Positions 1-7,380 of a DNA stretch of 9,757 nucleotides are shown here, one piece after another (position 1 is the stretch's first letter; each line of letters starts with the position of its first letter). The stretch is taken from positions 1 to 9,757 of the forward strand of contig JACMLA010000870.1 of the NCBI GenBank assembly GCA_014379815.1. The letters run 5' to 3'. Source of the stretch: Bryobacteraceae bacterium (lineage in GTDB: Bacteria; Acidobacteriota; Terriglobia; Bryobacterales; Bryobacteraceae). Below the pieces are notes generated by a model that was given only the letters and a program-made list of their open reading frames with translations, searched no databases and was not told where the DNA came from. The translations under genes were made by a program, and so were the position numbers.

Positions 1-230
1 CGTTGAAAGATCTGCCGACCCCGGCGAATGGCACGGAATGGATCCCGGCTAATGATGTACGACGAAGAGTTCGGGGTCTTCCAGTCACCACGGCCGGCTC
101 CGATCTGTTCTGTCAGTGATTTCGCAATGCCTTCGTTGATTGGATTCGGCGCCAGGGTACGATCCACTAATTGCGCTTTGCATTGCATTGCGGCAAACAT
201 CAGGCAAGCGAACACCGTGATTCGGTTCAT
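1..230 (-). CDS. N-terminus of probable secreted di-heme c-type oxidoreductase (partial)
   Basis: Only the first 76 codons are present; the gene runs off the left edge. The ATG at 230 is preceded by a purine-rich AGAGGAAAG at good spacing. The product opens with a short signal peptide (MNRITVFACLMFAAMQCKA, probable cleavage before Q20). The mature start contains IGAGRGDWKTPNSSSYIISR and then DPFRAIRRGRQIFQR. From memory, an 'arginine-rich RRGRQ(L/I)FQRKF' opening just before the first CxxCH haem motif is typical of the di-heme oxidoreductase / cytochrome c peroxidase-like family, which acts in the periplasm. The CxxCH motifs themselves lie outside the window, so the family call is inference. 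The gene upstream is 78 bp away on the same strand and is also exported, so the two may be cotranscribed through the intervening hairpin. Confidence 0.6.
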   Translation of the reverse strand, partial: MNRITVFACLMFAAMQCKAQLVDRTLAPNPINEGIAKSLTEQIGAGRGDWKTPNSSSYIISRDPFRAIRRGRQIFQ

Positions 231-255
231 ATACTTTCCTCTTTCTTTCTAAAGC

Positions 256-294
256 GACCTACAAGGCAGGAGTGCGGCTCCTGCCTTGTAGGTC
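256..294 (-). terminator. Perfect 17-bp stem hairpin between two genes
   Basis: The arms at 256-272 and 278-294 are exact reverse complements (17 of 17), with a 5-nt loop (TGCGG). The hairpin starts 14 nt after the stop codon of the upstream minus-strand gene, a typical place for a 3'-end structure. On the minus strand it is followed only by GCTTTAG, so the U-tract is poor. The ribosome-binding site of the next gene begins about 12 nt beyond it. It could be a weak terminator, an attenuator between two cotranscribed genes, or an mRNA-stability or processing element. Confidence 0.55.
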
Positions 295-308
295 CTCAAA
301 CGCGTAGC

Positions 309-941
309 CTAGGGCTTTTTGCCGTCGAACTCATCGCACGAGACTTTGGAGTGCCAGTTCACGAACGTGCCTTTGGGATTTGGCTTCCATGCCCACACGT
401 GCAGGGTATAGAACGCCGGGAGCCCGAAACGATTAGGACTTGTGAACAAGTGGAAAAACTGCCCCATGAGTTCGGGCGGCCCCGCCTTCTTCGCATCCCA
501 CGGCTCAGCTAGGAGGAGATAGTCGGCACCGATCAGCTTTCGGCCTCCATTGGGTGTTGCCTCGTAAATGATGATCTGCGGACGAGTCGCGTCAAGGACG
601 CCGGCGGCTACCAGGTCGAAGTTTACGTAATGAAGGCCCATAGCCCCATAGTCTTCGCCGCTTACGCAACCGAATGTCAGTTTGTAACCGGCCGCCTCTG
701 CCACTTTCACGTCCTTGAATCGCTCGGACGAGTCCCGAATCACTTTGACCAGTGCATTCTCCTGGCTTAGCTGTTCAGCCGATTTCTCCTGCTGCTGCGC
801 CTGCGAATGGTCGTGACCATTTTGCGCGTTGGCACGCGGAGAACAAACGCTCGCTAGAGCGAGAGTAATCACCAGGACAGGTATTCGCATCCCGTTGTGC
901 TTCAAGTTTTTGTTGTTAGTAGAAATTTGCAATTGATTCAT
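309..941 (-). CDS. Exported hypothetical protein, conserved unnamed family
   Basis: I recognise this as a recurrent hypothetical family but know no assigned function. From the ATG at 941 the protein has 210 residues: a basic N-region, a hydrophobic stretch IPVLVITLALASV and an ANA cleavage site, which predict export. The mature start is His/Gln-rich (NGHDHSQAQQQ). Conserved-looking blocks follow: FGCVSGEDYGAMGLHYVN, RPQIIIYE, LIGADYLLLAEPWD, GPPELMGQFFHLF, and NRFGLPAFYTLHVWAWKPNP through FVNWHSKVSCDEF at the end. The two cysteines (FGCVSG and VSCDEF) may form a disulfide. An ATG at 950 is also in frame, but AAGGAG (951-956) would then touch the start codon. From 941 the spacing is 9 nt, so 941 is preferred. 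It is probably in a unit with the di-heme gene downstream. Confidence 0.8.
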   Translation of the reverse strand: MNQLQISTNNKNLKHNGMRIPVLVITLALASVCSPRANAQNGHDHSQAQQQEKSAEQLSQENALVKVIRDSSERFKDVKVAEAAGYKLTFGCVSGEDYGAMGLHYVNFDLVAAGVLDATRPQIIIYEATPNGGRKLIGADYLLLAEPWDAKKAGPPELMGQFFHLFTSPNRFGLPAFYTLHVWAWKPNPKGTFVNWHSKVSCDEFDGKKP

Positions 942-950
942 TGGATTCAT

Positions 951-956
951 CTCCTT
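951..956 (-). promoter_or_regulatory. Shine-Dalgarno AAGGAG that decides the start at 941
   Basis: AAGGAG reads on the minus strand immediately before the ATG at 950, leaving no spacer. It sits 9 nt before the second in-frame ATG at 941. The spacing favours initiation at 941. Confidence 0.6.
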
Positions 957-1134
957 CTTTTCCGTAGGTACCGGTGTTCCGTTCGCGAGTGCTTAGCGGG
1001 TGTTCCGTATGCTTCCGTCGAGGCCGGAAATTTCGATGCTTCTACTATGGAAAGCGCGATCCGCCAGAGAACTTCGCAAACTAGAATTTGAAATCAGCGG
1101 TGAGAGGGAGATTCCAACAAAGCTCAAAGATTTT

Positions 1135-2106
1135 CTAGTAACCCACTAAGGAAGACGGACCGTCCGCAGCCTCCATCGCTTGCCTCGCCAGTTGGCGAAA
1201 GGTCTCTCGCAGTGCAACTGGGCTGTGCACCACGATGCGCCGTCCCGTGCTAAGCAGCATCGCGGCAAACAACTCCAGACGGTCCCGCCCGCAACGCAAC
1301 CGGGTGCCACCCTCATGCGGTTCCGTAGCGATTCTCCATGGCGCAAAGGTGCGGTCGGCCTCCGCCGTTGGCATATCGATCCAGACATCGATCTGGTAGT
1401 CGGACTCAACAAAGGGCATGTGCTCCGCCATGTACCGGCGTGCATCGAAACCGGTCGGTCGCTGGAAAGTGGCACTCCCAATCTCGAGTTGCGTCGCGCG
1501 GTCGAGGCGAAAGGTTCGCAGAGCCTGCCTGGTCAGGCAGCGCCCAATCAGGTACCAGCGGCCGTCGGTATGCATCACGGCGTAAGGTTCGATGTCCCGA
1601 TGGGAGATCGTCTTGCTGTGGGACTGATAGGCAAAGCGGATGCGTCGACCGGTGCGGATAGCGGAGGCAGCGCCGATCAGGCATTCCACTGACGTCGGGA
1701 CCACCCACGGGCCAGGCTCGACGGCAACCACTTCCTCCACGGTCCGGATGCTCTCTCGCAGGGCTTCGGGAAGGACGCGTCCCAACTTGGCCAGCGCTCC
1801 CTCAGTGGCGGGCGCAAATGCTGCGAGCCCAACCTGACGAAGCGCCCGCAAGCCAAGGGACAGCGCGAACGCCTCCTCATTGGTCAGCAGCAGTGGCGGC
1901 AGTCGAAAGCCCGGTCGCAAGCGATAAGCGCCTCCTACGCCCGGAGTGGAGTCTATCGGAATACTGAGATCTTTCAGTCGAACGATGTAGCGCTGCACGG
2001 TGCGCAGGTCTACTTCCAGCCGCTCGGCAAGTTCCGCTCCGGTCACACGGTCGCGCCCCTGCAGAATCTCGAGGACAGTAAACACGCGCATGATCGGGTC
2101 GTACAT
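1135..2106 (-). CDS. WYL-domain transcriptional regulator (YafY type)
   Basis: The 323-residue, full-length protein has an N-terminal helix-turn-helix of the HTH_11/DeoR-like kind (about residues 5-60). It includes TGAELAERLEVDLRTVQRYI and then the small wing GVGGAYRLRPGFRLPPLLLT. After a helical linker comes a WYL domain (about 135-215) with the diagnostic motif GRWYLIGRC (W184-Y185-L186) and the downstream TFRLDR basic patch (198-203). A C-terminal extension domain follows, as usual in YafY-type proteins. WYL domains are ligand sensors, probably for nucleic-acid or nucleotide signals. The gene is divergent from a DinB-family gene with only 87 bp between them, so it probably controls that gene and itself through the dyad at 2133-2147. 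The ribosome-binding site is weak (AATGGA). The ligand is unknown. Confidence 0.92.
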   Translation of the reverse strand: MYDPIMRVFTVLEILQGRDRVTGAELAERLEVDLRTVQRYIVRLKDLSIPIDSTPGVGGAYRLRPGFRLPPLLLTNEEAFALSLGLRALRQVGLAAFAPATEGALAKLGRVLPEALRESIRTVEEVVAVEPGPWVVPTSVECLIGAASAIRTGRRIRFAYQSHSKTISHRDIEPYAVMHTDGRWYLIGRCLTRQALRTFRLDRATQLEIGSATFQRPTGFDARRYMAEHMPFVESDYQIDVWIDMPTAEADRTFAPWRIATEPHEGGTRLRCGRDRLELFAAMLLSTGRRIVVHSPVALRETFRQLARQAMEAADGPSSLVGY

Positions 2107-2132
2107 TCCATTTCCATTCTTTCTCAGATCTA

Positions 2133-2147
2133 CGACAGATACTGTCG
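2133..2147. promoter_or_regulatory. Candidate operator dyad CGACAG-ATA-CTGTCG
   Basis: This is a perfect 6-bp inverted repeat around a 3-bp centre, midway in the 87-bp gap between the divergent WYL regulator and DinB genes. A second short dyad, ACTCT-G-AGAGT, lies at 2160-2170. Position and symmetry fit binding by a dimeric HTH regulator. Assigning it to the neighbouring WYL protein is inference. Confidence 0.5.
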
Positions 2148-2188
2148 GGAATCCTTCGTACTCTGAGAGTAAGCCCGAACAGGGCCCC

Positions 2189-2193
2189 GGAGG
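2189..2193 (+). promoter_or_regulatory. Shine-Dalgarno GGAGG abutting the DinB start
   Basis: GGAGG directly touches the ATG at 2194. An in-frame TTG at 2200 would have a 6-nt spacer, close to ideal. The true start may therefore be TTG 2200, two codons shorter. Confidence 0.45.
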
Positions 2194-2682
2194 ATGAAAT
2201 TGGCAACCGAAACGACATCAGTACATTTGCTGACGGCAGAGGCTCTGCTGCAGAACTGGCAGGCACACAGACGCCTCACGCGCAAGACTATCGAGGCATT
2301 TCCCGAAGACAAGCTGTTTCAGTTTTCAGTAGGGGGCATGCGGACCTTTGGGGCGATGGCCTGCGAAATAATCGGTATGGGAGTGCCCATAGTGGAAGGC
2401 GTGTCGACCGGAAAATGGGTCCACTTCGAAGACGCGAAGCCTGAGACAAAAAGTGAGCTGCTCCGCCTGTGGGACGCGCAAACCGAGCAGTTGAACGAGA
2501 AGGTTCCCCAGATTCCGCCGGGCCGTTTCACCGAGGTGGATAAGGCTTTCGGCCAGTGGGAGATGACAGGGCTTGCGGGGATTCAGTACGCCATCGACAA
2601 CGAGATTCATCATCGCGGAGAGGGATACGTGTACCTCCGTGCGCTTGGCATCGAACCGCCAGCGTTTTGGGATCGCGCATAA
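2194..2682 (+). CDS. DinB-family protein
   Basis: A 162-residue protein of typical DinB length and layout, expected to form a four-helix bundle that often carries a metal site. It has the N-terminal helix AEALLQNWQAHRRLTRKTIEAFPEDKL, then FSVGGMRTFGAMACEIIGM, an EFxAVDKAFGQ-like segment (EVDKAFGQWEMTG), and the C-terminal NEIHHRGEGYVYLRALGIEPPAFW. The HH pair and downstream residues are the conserved metal-proximal block in this subgroup. The usual early histidine is not obvious after SVGGMRTFG, so metal binding may be altered. DinB-fold proteins include thiol-dependent transferases, but the substrate here is unknown. It is divergent from the WYL regulator that probably controls it. Its stop codon directly abuts the stop of the opposite-strand gene at 2683. 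The start is ATG 2194 or TTG 2200. Confidence 0.9.
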   Translation: MKLATETTSVHLLTAEALLQNWQAHRRLTRKTIEAFPEDKLFQFSVGGMRTFGAMACEIIGMGVPIVEGVSTGKWVHFEDAKPETKSELLRLWDAQTEQLNEKVPQIPPGRFTEVDKAFGQWEMTGLAGIQYAIDNEIHHRGEGYVYLRALGIEPPAFWDRA

Positions 2683-3123
2683 CTACTTCTGGTCGGGGCG
2701 TGTCGTGCTTTGGGCGGTCGGCAACATGTTGCGGATCGCTTCGATCCGCCAGCCACCGGAGCTTCGCTTCATCAGAAAGGTAGACCACATCTTTCGGTCG
2801 CCGATCTCATAACGGGCATCCGCGATCGCTACGTCAGCGCCGAGAAACCGAATTGTTTCGACTGCAAGGGTTCGCTTGCCGGTCTCCCGCGCGGAACTGG
2901 CAAGCATGCCTCGCACCAGTGCGTCTCGCCCCCTGCGCCACTCACCTGTGGAAACAAGCTGATCCGCATCATCCGCGAACAGCGCGCCAACTGCCTTAGG
3001 ATCGTTCAAGTCGCGAGCATCCGCATACCGCTTCACCATCTCGCGAACCGCTGCTTCGTCAGATGTCGGGCCAGCCTGAGCCGCAAACAACGGCGCACAC
3101 AACAAACACAATGCAATCCTCAT
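2683..3123 (-). CDS. Exported NTF2-like (SnoaL/SgcJ-type) protein
   Basis: A 146-residue product with a signal peptide ([18 protein letters not shown]), so it probably acts in the periplasm. The mature part has the NTF2-like order: helix [51 protein letters not shown], then strands ending with [18 protein letters not shown]. The 'helix, DAxxLxxLFADDADxVxxxGxxxxGRDAI' pattern is typical of SnoaL-like/SgcJ-EcaC proteins, whose exact reactions are mostly unassigned. The start lies 12 bp after the stop of the LLM oxidoreductase gene on the same strand. No Shine-Dalgarno is visible, so translation may be coupled. It converges exactly with the DinB gene, with no spacer, so no terminator fits between them. 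Confidence 0.85.
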   Translation of the reverse strand: MRIALCLLCAPLFAAQAGPTSDEAAVREMVKRYADARDLNDPKAVGALFADDADQLVSTGEWRRGRDALVRGMLASSARETGKRTLAVETIRFLGADVAIADARYEIGDRKMWSTFLMKRSSGGWRIEAIRNMLPTAQSTTRPDQK

Positions 3124-3135
3124 CAGAAGATCAGT

Positions 3136-4152
3136 CTACGCCTCTTTAGGAACCAGCAAAGTTTTCATCGCGTCCGCCGCAATCTCGAACGACCGTATCC
3201 GCGTCGTGTTGTCGTATAGATCGGAAGTAAACAACAACTCGTCAACATCGGTCTCGCGCAAGAATTCTGCCAGCTTACGCGCAACCGTTTCGCGCCCGCC
3301 TATAATCGCAGCGCTTAACCTGGACTCCACCGCGAATCGCTCTGCCTGGCTCCAGAGCCGGTCCATGTTGTCGACAGGAGGCGGCACGAAGATCGGCTCC
3401 CCGCGAATCAGCTTGAGATGCCGATGCTTGACCGATGTCGCGAGTCGCTCCGCTTCCTCGTCAGTTTCGGCGGCAACAAGCGGTACTCCTGCCATCACGT
3501 ACGGCCTGTCAAGATACTGCGAGGGCGTGAATCCATCACGGTAGGCTCTAATGGCCTCCATCAGCAGAGCCGGCGCGAAGTGGCTCGCGAAAGCAAATGG
3601 CAACCCAAGCGCTGCCGCGAGTTGCCCACTATACGTGCTGGAGCCTAACAGCCACACCGGCACATTCGTACCCGCGCCGGGATAAGCCATCAACTTCTGA
3701 CCGGGTACTGCCGGGGCGAGATATGCGAGCAACTCACCGACCTGCTTAGGAAACTCTTCTTCCGTGGTGTTATATCTCAACGCATGCGCAGTCAACCGGT
3801 CGGAGCCCGGAGCGCGCCCAACACCAAGATCAATGCGCCCAGGGTAAAGCGTTTCCAGCGTCCCAAACTGCTCCGCAACGATCAGCGCCGAGTGATTAGG
3901 CAACATAACGCCGCCCGAACCAACACGAATGGTAGAAGTCCCACCGGCAACATGGCCGATCAGAACGGAGGTAGCAGCACTGCCGATGCCAGGCATATTG
4001 TGATGCTCCGCCAGCCAGAAACGCCGGAATCCCATTCGCTCCACCTGACGAGCGAGTTCAAGCGTATTCCGGAACGCGCCCGCGAGTGTGCCACCCAGAG
4101 CAACGGGAGCAAGATCCAAGACCGAAAACGCTTTCGCCGAAAAGGATTCCAT
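3136..4152 (-). CDS. LLM-class flavin-dependent oxidoreductase
   Basis: A 338-residue, full-length protein of the bacterial luciferase-like monooxygenase superfamily (TIM barrel using reduced FMN). It resembles the subgroup called 'luciferase family oxidoreductase, group 1'. Visible family blocks are [12 protein letters not shown] at the N-terminus, [19 protein letters not shown] (about 38-56), [69 protein letters not shown] and, near the C-terminus, [19 protein letters not shown]. These match the reduced-flavin binding core. The natural substrate cannot be read from the sequence. The start has a weak Shine-Dalgarno (AGCAGG). It leads a two-gene unit with the NTF2-like gene downstream. Confidence 0.93.
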   Translation of the reverse strand: MESFSAKAFSVLDLAPVALGGTLAGAFRNTLELARQVERMGFRRFWLAEHHNMPGIGSAATSVLIGHVAGGTSTIRVGSGGVMLPNHSALIVAEQFGTLETLYPGRIDLGVGRAPGSDRLTAHALRYNTTEEEFPKQVGELLAYLAPAVPGQKLMAYPGAGTNVPVWLLGSSTYSGQLAAALGLPFAFASHFAPALLMEAIRAYRDGFTPSQYLDRPYVMAGVPLVAAETDEEAERLATSVKHRHLKLIRGEPIFVPPPVDNMDRLWSQAERFAVESRLSAAIIGGRETVARKLAEFLRETDVDELLFTSDLYDNTTRIRSFEIAADAMKTLLVPKEA

Positions 4153-4289
4153 AACCTGCTAGATGTCGCAGGCAGTACCAAGGGAGCACACCCATTCGGA
4201 CCACGACGCGGATGCCACCAAATCAAGTTTTCGAGGCCGGGTGGAAACACAGCGTCGCGTGCCCTCGCGCTTTCACTTCGCCGGGTAAG

Positions 4290-5495
4290 TCAGAACGAGA
4301 AACCGAACAACAATTCGACTTGGTCGCGTTTCGGGAAGTTCTGTGATGCGTAAAGAGCACGGTTATCCTCAGCCCATCGTGTGTAGCGAAGTGTGGGTGT
4401 TATTCGCAGCCATCGCCAACGTGCCTCGACACCAGAGCCCGCTGTGTATCCTATGTTTGCCGGGTTGGTGTAGTTCAAGTTGCCGGCGGTTCGAAAGGAC
4501 AGTCCGCCCACGACGAATGGCCGCGTCGGTGCATGATTGAAGGTGTATTTAGCCAGGACGGGGAATTGCCAGGTGACCACAACCTCGGGTGCGTTCTCGA
4601 AATGCAGCCTGCGATATACCCCATTCACCTCAATGGACAGTCTCTGCGTAATCTCAACCTCAGCCATCAGCCCAGCGACAGACCGAAAATCCGCAAAACG
4701 CGTTGCCTCACCCGTGTAAGTCGGCAAGTCGGATGATGTCGGCGGAAAGTCGTTCGTGAGCGGTACCCCGGCGACAAAGCCAAGCCAAACCTTGCGCCCG
4801 AATGCTCGCCGCGTCCCGGCATCTGTCCGATACCCGATTCCGCCGAGTACTTCTACCTGATTGCCAATCGTAGGGCGAAACGGCAGACCGTCAGTCCCCC
4901 ACCGCGTGTATCGGACCGTAGGAGCGAAATAGAAGGGGCCCGCGTCGAGCTCAAGGCCCGCTCCTGCAGTAATTCCGTAGGATGAAGGTCGCGAGCCAAT
5001 TGGATTGCTGTGCGTGCGGAAGGTAGGCCCGACAGCAGCGAATGGCTTGAAGCGCCCGAGGGGAATCCTGTACTTCACCAGCAGAGGGAACTGCCACGTG
5101 GACACGTCGCCGCCGCAAAACACATTCACTCCGCAGACCCTGCTGGGAAAGTCGGACCGTACCCGGTACTTCAAGGTCCTGTGTAAGGCATTGACCTCCA
5201 CCGACCAGTTGCGGGAGAACCCGATCTCTAACATAGGCCCAATTAGCAATGTTCGAGGACCTGACTCCGATGTATCCGTATATGAGTTGCCTTCGAATAA
5301 GAACGTGTTTCGTAATGTCTGGAAATCTTTCGTCACGCTCGTGCCCCCAACCATGCCAAATGACAATCTCTGTCCAAAGCCGAGGGGACATTTTATAAAC
5401 AATGCGAAGGCGAAGATGCTAATAATTGCCGTGAGCTTAAGATTCACCGCTGCGGGACTGCAATGCAGGGGCCACTTCGAAAGACCGCACCTCAC
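4290..5495 (-). CDS. Outer-membrane beta-barrel protein with duplicated barrel unit
   Basis: This 401-residue exported protein is built of two homologous halves (about residues 43-223 and 236-401). Each half runs through LSIEVN/WSVEVN, a TWQFPxLxKY strand, a PFxxxGxxFRT strand, a YGITAGAGLE/YTAGSGVE strand, PTxRYTRW and NQVEVLGG/DQVELLFG. The alternating hydrophobic/polar strands, about eight per half, and the terminal phenylalanine (FGFSF) indicate an outer-membrane barrel assembled by the Bam machinery. The call is by fold; no function is known. The longest start is GTG at 5495, with no ribosome-binding site and a poor first 16 residues. An in-frame GTG at 5447 would give a cleaner signal peptide (MNLKLTAIISIFAFALF...GFGQ) but also lacks a clear Shine-Dalgarno, so the start is uncertain. 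Confidence 0.82.
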   Translation of the reverse strand: MRCGLSKWPLHCSPAAVNLKLTAIISIFAFALFIKCPLGFGQRLSFGMVGGTSVTKDFQTLRNTFLFEGNSYTDTSESGPRTLLIGPMLEIGFSRNWSVEVNALHRTLKYRVRSDFPSRVCGVNVFCGGDVSTWQFPLLVKYRIPLGRFKPFAAVGPTFRTHSNPIGSRPSSYGITAGAGLELDAGPFYFAPTVRYTRWGTDGLPFRPTIGNQVEVLGGIGYRTDAGTRRAFGRKVWLGFVAGVPLTNDFPPTSSDLPTYTGEATRFADFRSVAGLMAEVEITQRLSIEVNGVYRRLHFENAPEVVVTWQFPVLAKYTFNHAPTRPFVVGGLSFRTAGNLNYTNPANIGYTAGSGVEARWRWLRITPTLRYTRWAEDNRALYASQNFPKRDQVELLFGFSF

Positions 5496-5953
5496 TTTGA
5501 CAGTGGCGAAACCGCAATGTGTGATTGCTTCACATGTGTGTAGCAGATGTCACGGAGAAGCTCTGGAGACAGCCTTACCAACCAACTGCATTGTGAACAG
5601 CATGCAGAATCCTGTTCCCGTTTGCCTCAACAGTCTCTCATCGCTTCGTTCCTTCTGGCTAGCACTTGCCGATTCCTGGCACATTGTGATGTTTGGGCAG
5701 TTAGAAGCTCTAGTTTTCCCGGGGGACTGACCTACTGTTGTGACCTTGGCCAAACACACTGTCTATCGTCCATAGAACTACCCGTCCGCAGCCCAGCTAA
5801 GGCTAATTCACGATTCCCGGCGACACTACAATCCGGGCCAACAGGGCACTCGCTCACGAGAAGCGAGCCTCGAGCGGTCGCGATTCTCTTGCACGAAGAG
5901 TACGAATTGAGGTTTGCCCGATAATGTAAACTGAAATGGAATTAGAGGTGACC
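5496..5953. other. Gene-free stretch between divergent genes
   Basis: I see no convincing gene in these 458 bp. It should hold the promoters of the minus-strand barrel gene and the plus-strand lipoprotein gene. A TGTGA-N5-TCACA dyad lies at 5520-5534, 25 bp upstream of the barrel gene's longest start. A GATAAT box at 5920-5925 lies upstream of the lipoprotein but has no -35 at proper spacing. The open frame on the plus strand at 5547-5924 is Cys/Ser/Arg-rich with no recognisable domain and no ribosome-binding site; it reads as non-coding. Confidence 0.5.
5944..5948 (+). promoter_or_regulatory. Shine-Dalgarno AGAGG that selects the GTG start at 5954
   Basis: AGAGG lies 5 nt before the GTG at 5954. 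The in-frame ATG at 5936 has no purine-rich site before it. Starting at 5954 also gives a standard-length lipoprotein signal peptide. Confidence 0.6.
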
Positions 5954-6478
5954 GTGAAGGCTACTCTGATACCCTTTGCCACTATTTCGTTGGTCAGTTT
6001 CGCGTCCTGTCAAAGGACACATCCCGACCTGTCCGCTACCGCTGGGCAGCCAGTGTCCGTCGAACAGAGAGAATCTTCACGACTTGATCGGATTACAACA
6101 CTCGAAACCGTTTTCCCGAACGCTTCGGATCGTGCCCTCTACGAACTGATAACTCCGGCAACAGACGGTCACCAGCGTAGTTATTCGTTCGCTCTGAAGC
6201 AGCAGGTCGGAATGGAAGTTCCGCGCCATTTCCAGCTGCTTACGATTACCTGGCTACATCCTGCGCATGCAAAGTCTGCTCCCGCTACGTCCAGTACCGG
6301 CGGGCCGAATGGCGGCTTCGTCGAAAAGATAGTTCATACGCCGGACGGCGCGTACGAGATACGTATCACGCTAGGCGAGCTTCTGCCTGAGACTGTCAGG
6401 ACAGCGACGGTTGACTTTGACCAAATAGGAAAAAGACTCCTGGATGCGTACCCGCTCGCGAAAAGCAACAAGACCTGA
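5954..6478 (+). CDS. Putative lipoprotein of unknown function
   Basis: From GTG 5954 the product has 174 residues. It opens with KATLIPFATISLVSFASC: a lysine, a hydrophobic core and a lipobox-like FASC with cysteine at position 19, which predicts lipidation by Lgt/LspA. Phe at -3 is less usual than Leu, so plain secretion is possible. The body has no domain I recognise. It includes a helical-looking region (LETVFPNASDRALYELI), a strand-like part (PRHFQLLTITWLH) with a Ser/Thr/Gly-rich loop after it, and strands EIRITLGELLPETVRTATVDFDQIGKRLLDAYP near the end. Twelve bp separate its stop from the next gene's start, so the two are probably one transcription unit. An ATG at 5936 would lengthen it by six residues but lacks a ribosome-binding site. 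Confidence 0.7.
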   Translation: MKATLIPFATISLVSFASCQRTHPDLSATAGQPVSVEQRESSRLDRITTLETVFPNASDRALYELITPATDGHQRSYSFALKQQVGMEVPRHFQLLTITWLHPAHAKSAPATSSTGGPNGGFVEKIVHTPDGAYEIRITLGELLPETVRTATVDFDQIGKRLLDAYPLAKSNKT

Positions 6479-6490
6479 ACGGGGTATACA

Positions 6491-7279
6491 TTGGCAGAAG
6501 ACTACCTGAAGCAGTATCGGCCGGAGCAAGTCGCTGCATGGTATCGCCGTCTAGCTGATGCTTGGACGACGAACATCCCAGAGCTGCAACCGGCGCTCGC
6601 AGGCGCTTTCCTGCGCGCTTGGGTAGATAATCGCAATCCCAAGGCAAGGATCGAATTTGACTCACCCGCACATCTCAGATCAAACAGTACTGTGCTCAAC
6701 GTTCAACGTTTTCATCGCGATGTGTTCTTGACGAACAAGAAGGCACGCGTCACTGGTGGAGCCGAAAAGTGGGCAGGCATCTTGCCGCGAGTGCAAGGTG
6801 CACCAGACACGGCGAAGTGGGACATGAAAGGGCCCCTGGCACTCGAATATGAAAGTCTGTGCGATGTCGCACCTGACATCTGGGCCATCGCGAAGATCCA
6901 GCGGTCCGGCTCTGCCGGCGAGCGGGATATCTTTGGATCGCTGCGCGGTTTTCAGCTCAAGAGCAAGGTCACTGTCGCGGCGAATCCGCCACGAACTAAT
7001 CGCCTTGATATAAGGTTCGTCTCTTGGCAAGCGTCCGGAACGGATCGTTATGACTGGAACTACTCTGAACGGCTGACAGTCGCAAATCCAGACTACGAAA
7101 GCAAGGCGCCGGTGGCAATCCGGCCGCAGGATAAAACTCTTACGGTCTATCACAGCAACGCAAAACGGCTTGAAGAGGCCGGGCAAGCCGCACCCTACGA
7201 TGTTGTCCTGCGTTCTTGGTCTGTGACAAATGCTGCCATTATTGCGATCGCTGAGATCGATTTATCAAGACGTCTCTGA
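6491..7279 (+). CDS. Hypothetical protein, unknown family, paired with lipoprotein
   Basis: A 262-residue protein starting at TTG 6491, with a modest GGGG site 6 nt upstream. It has no signal peptide and no membrane segment, so it is probably cytoplasmic or delivered by a specialised route. I cannot name the family. The N-terminus is helical and Trp/Tyr-rich (YRPEQVAAWYRRLADAW). The middle carries GPLALEYESLCDVAPDIWAIAKIQR. The C-terminal half looks strand-rich and more conserved in character: LDIRFVSWQASGTDRYDWNYSERLTVANPDY, IRPQDKTLTVYHSNAKRLEEAG and APYDVVLRSW. The sequence reads as a genuine coding frame, with no internal stop and balanced composition. It overlaps nothing and sits 12 bp after the lipoprotein gene. 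It could be a partner of that lipoprotein, but no specific role can be claimed. Confidence 0.7.
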   Translation: MAEDYLKQYRPEQVAAWYRRLADAWTTNIPELQPALAGAFLRAWVDNRNPKARIEFDSPAHLRSNSTVLNVQRFHRDVFLTNKKARVTGGAEKWAGILPRVQGAPDTAKWDMKGPLALEYESLCDVAPDIWAIAKIQRSGSAGERDIFGSLRGFQLKSKVTVAANPPRTNRLDIRFVSWQASGTDRYDWNYSERLTVANPDYESKAPVAIRPQDKTLTVYHSNAKRLEEAGQAAPYDVVLRSWSVTNAAIIAIAEIDLSRRL

Positions 7280-7380
7280 GCGACGTTGCAAATACCCAAC
7301 CTGACATACGTCCAGCGTGATAAGGCTGTAGTATACGCCTGTCAGAAAGCCGCTCACGGAATTAGACTAATGTCCTATCG

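Noticed and set aside
1180..1692. Plus-strand open frame opposite the WYL regulator
   Set aside because: It is antisense to a gene with a clear family assignment. Its codon pattern mirrors that gene.
5520..5534. TGTGA-N5-TCACA as a CRP-type operator
   Set aside because: The CRP/FNR consensus needs a 6-nt spacer and extended symmetry; here the spacer is 5 and flanking bases do not pair. It may still be some operator, but there is no support for naming one.
5005..5730. Long plus-strand open frame (241 codons)
   Set aside because: Much of it is antisense to the well-supported beta-barrel gene. It has no recognisable domain and its composition is that of a shadow frame.
5547..5924. Plus-strand open frame (125 codons) in the gap before the lipoprotein
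   Set aside because: It is Cys/Ser/Arg-rich with no ribosome-binding site and no domain. It is more likely chance openness in non-coding DNA.
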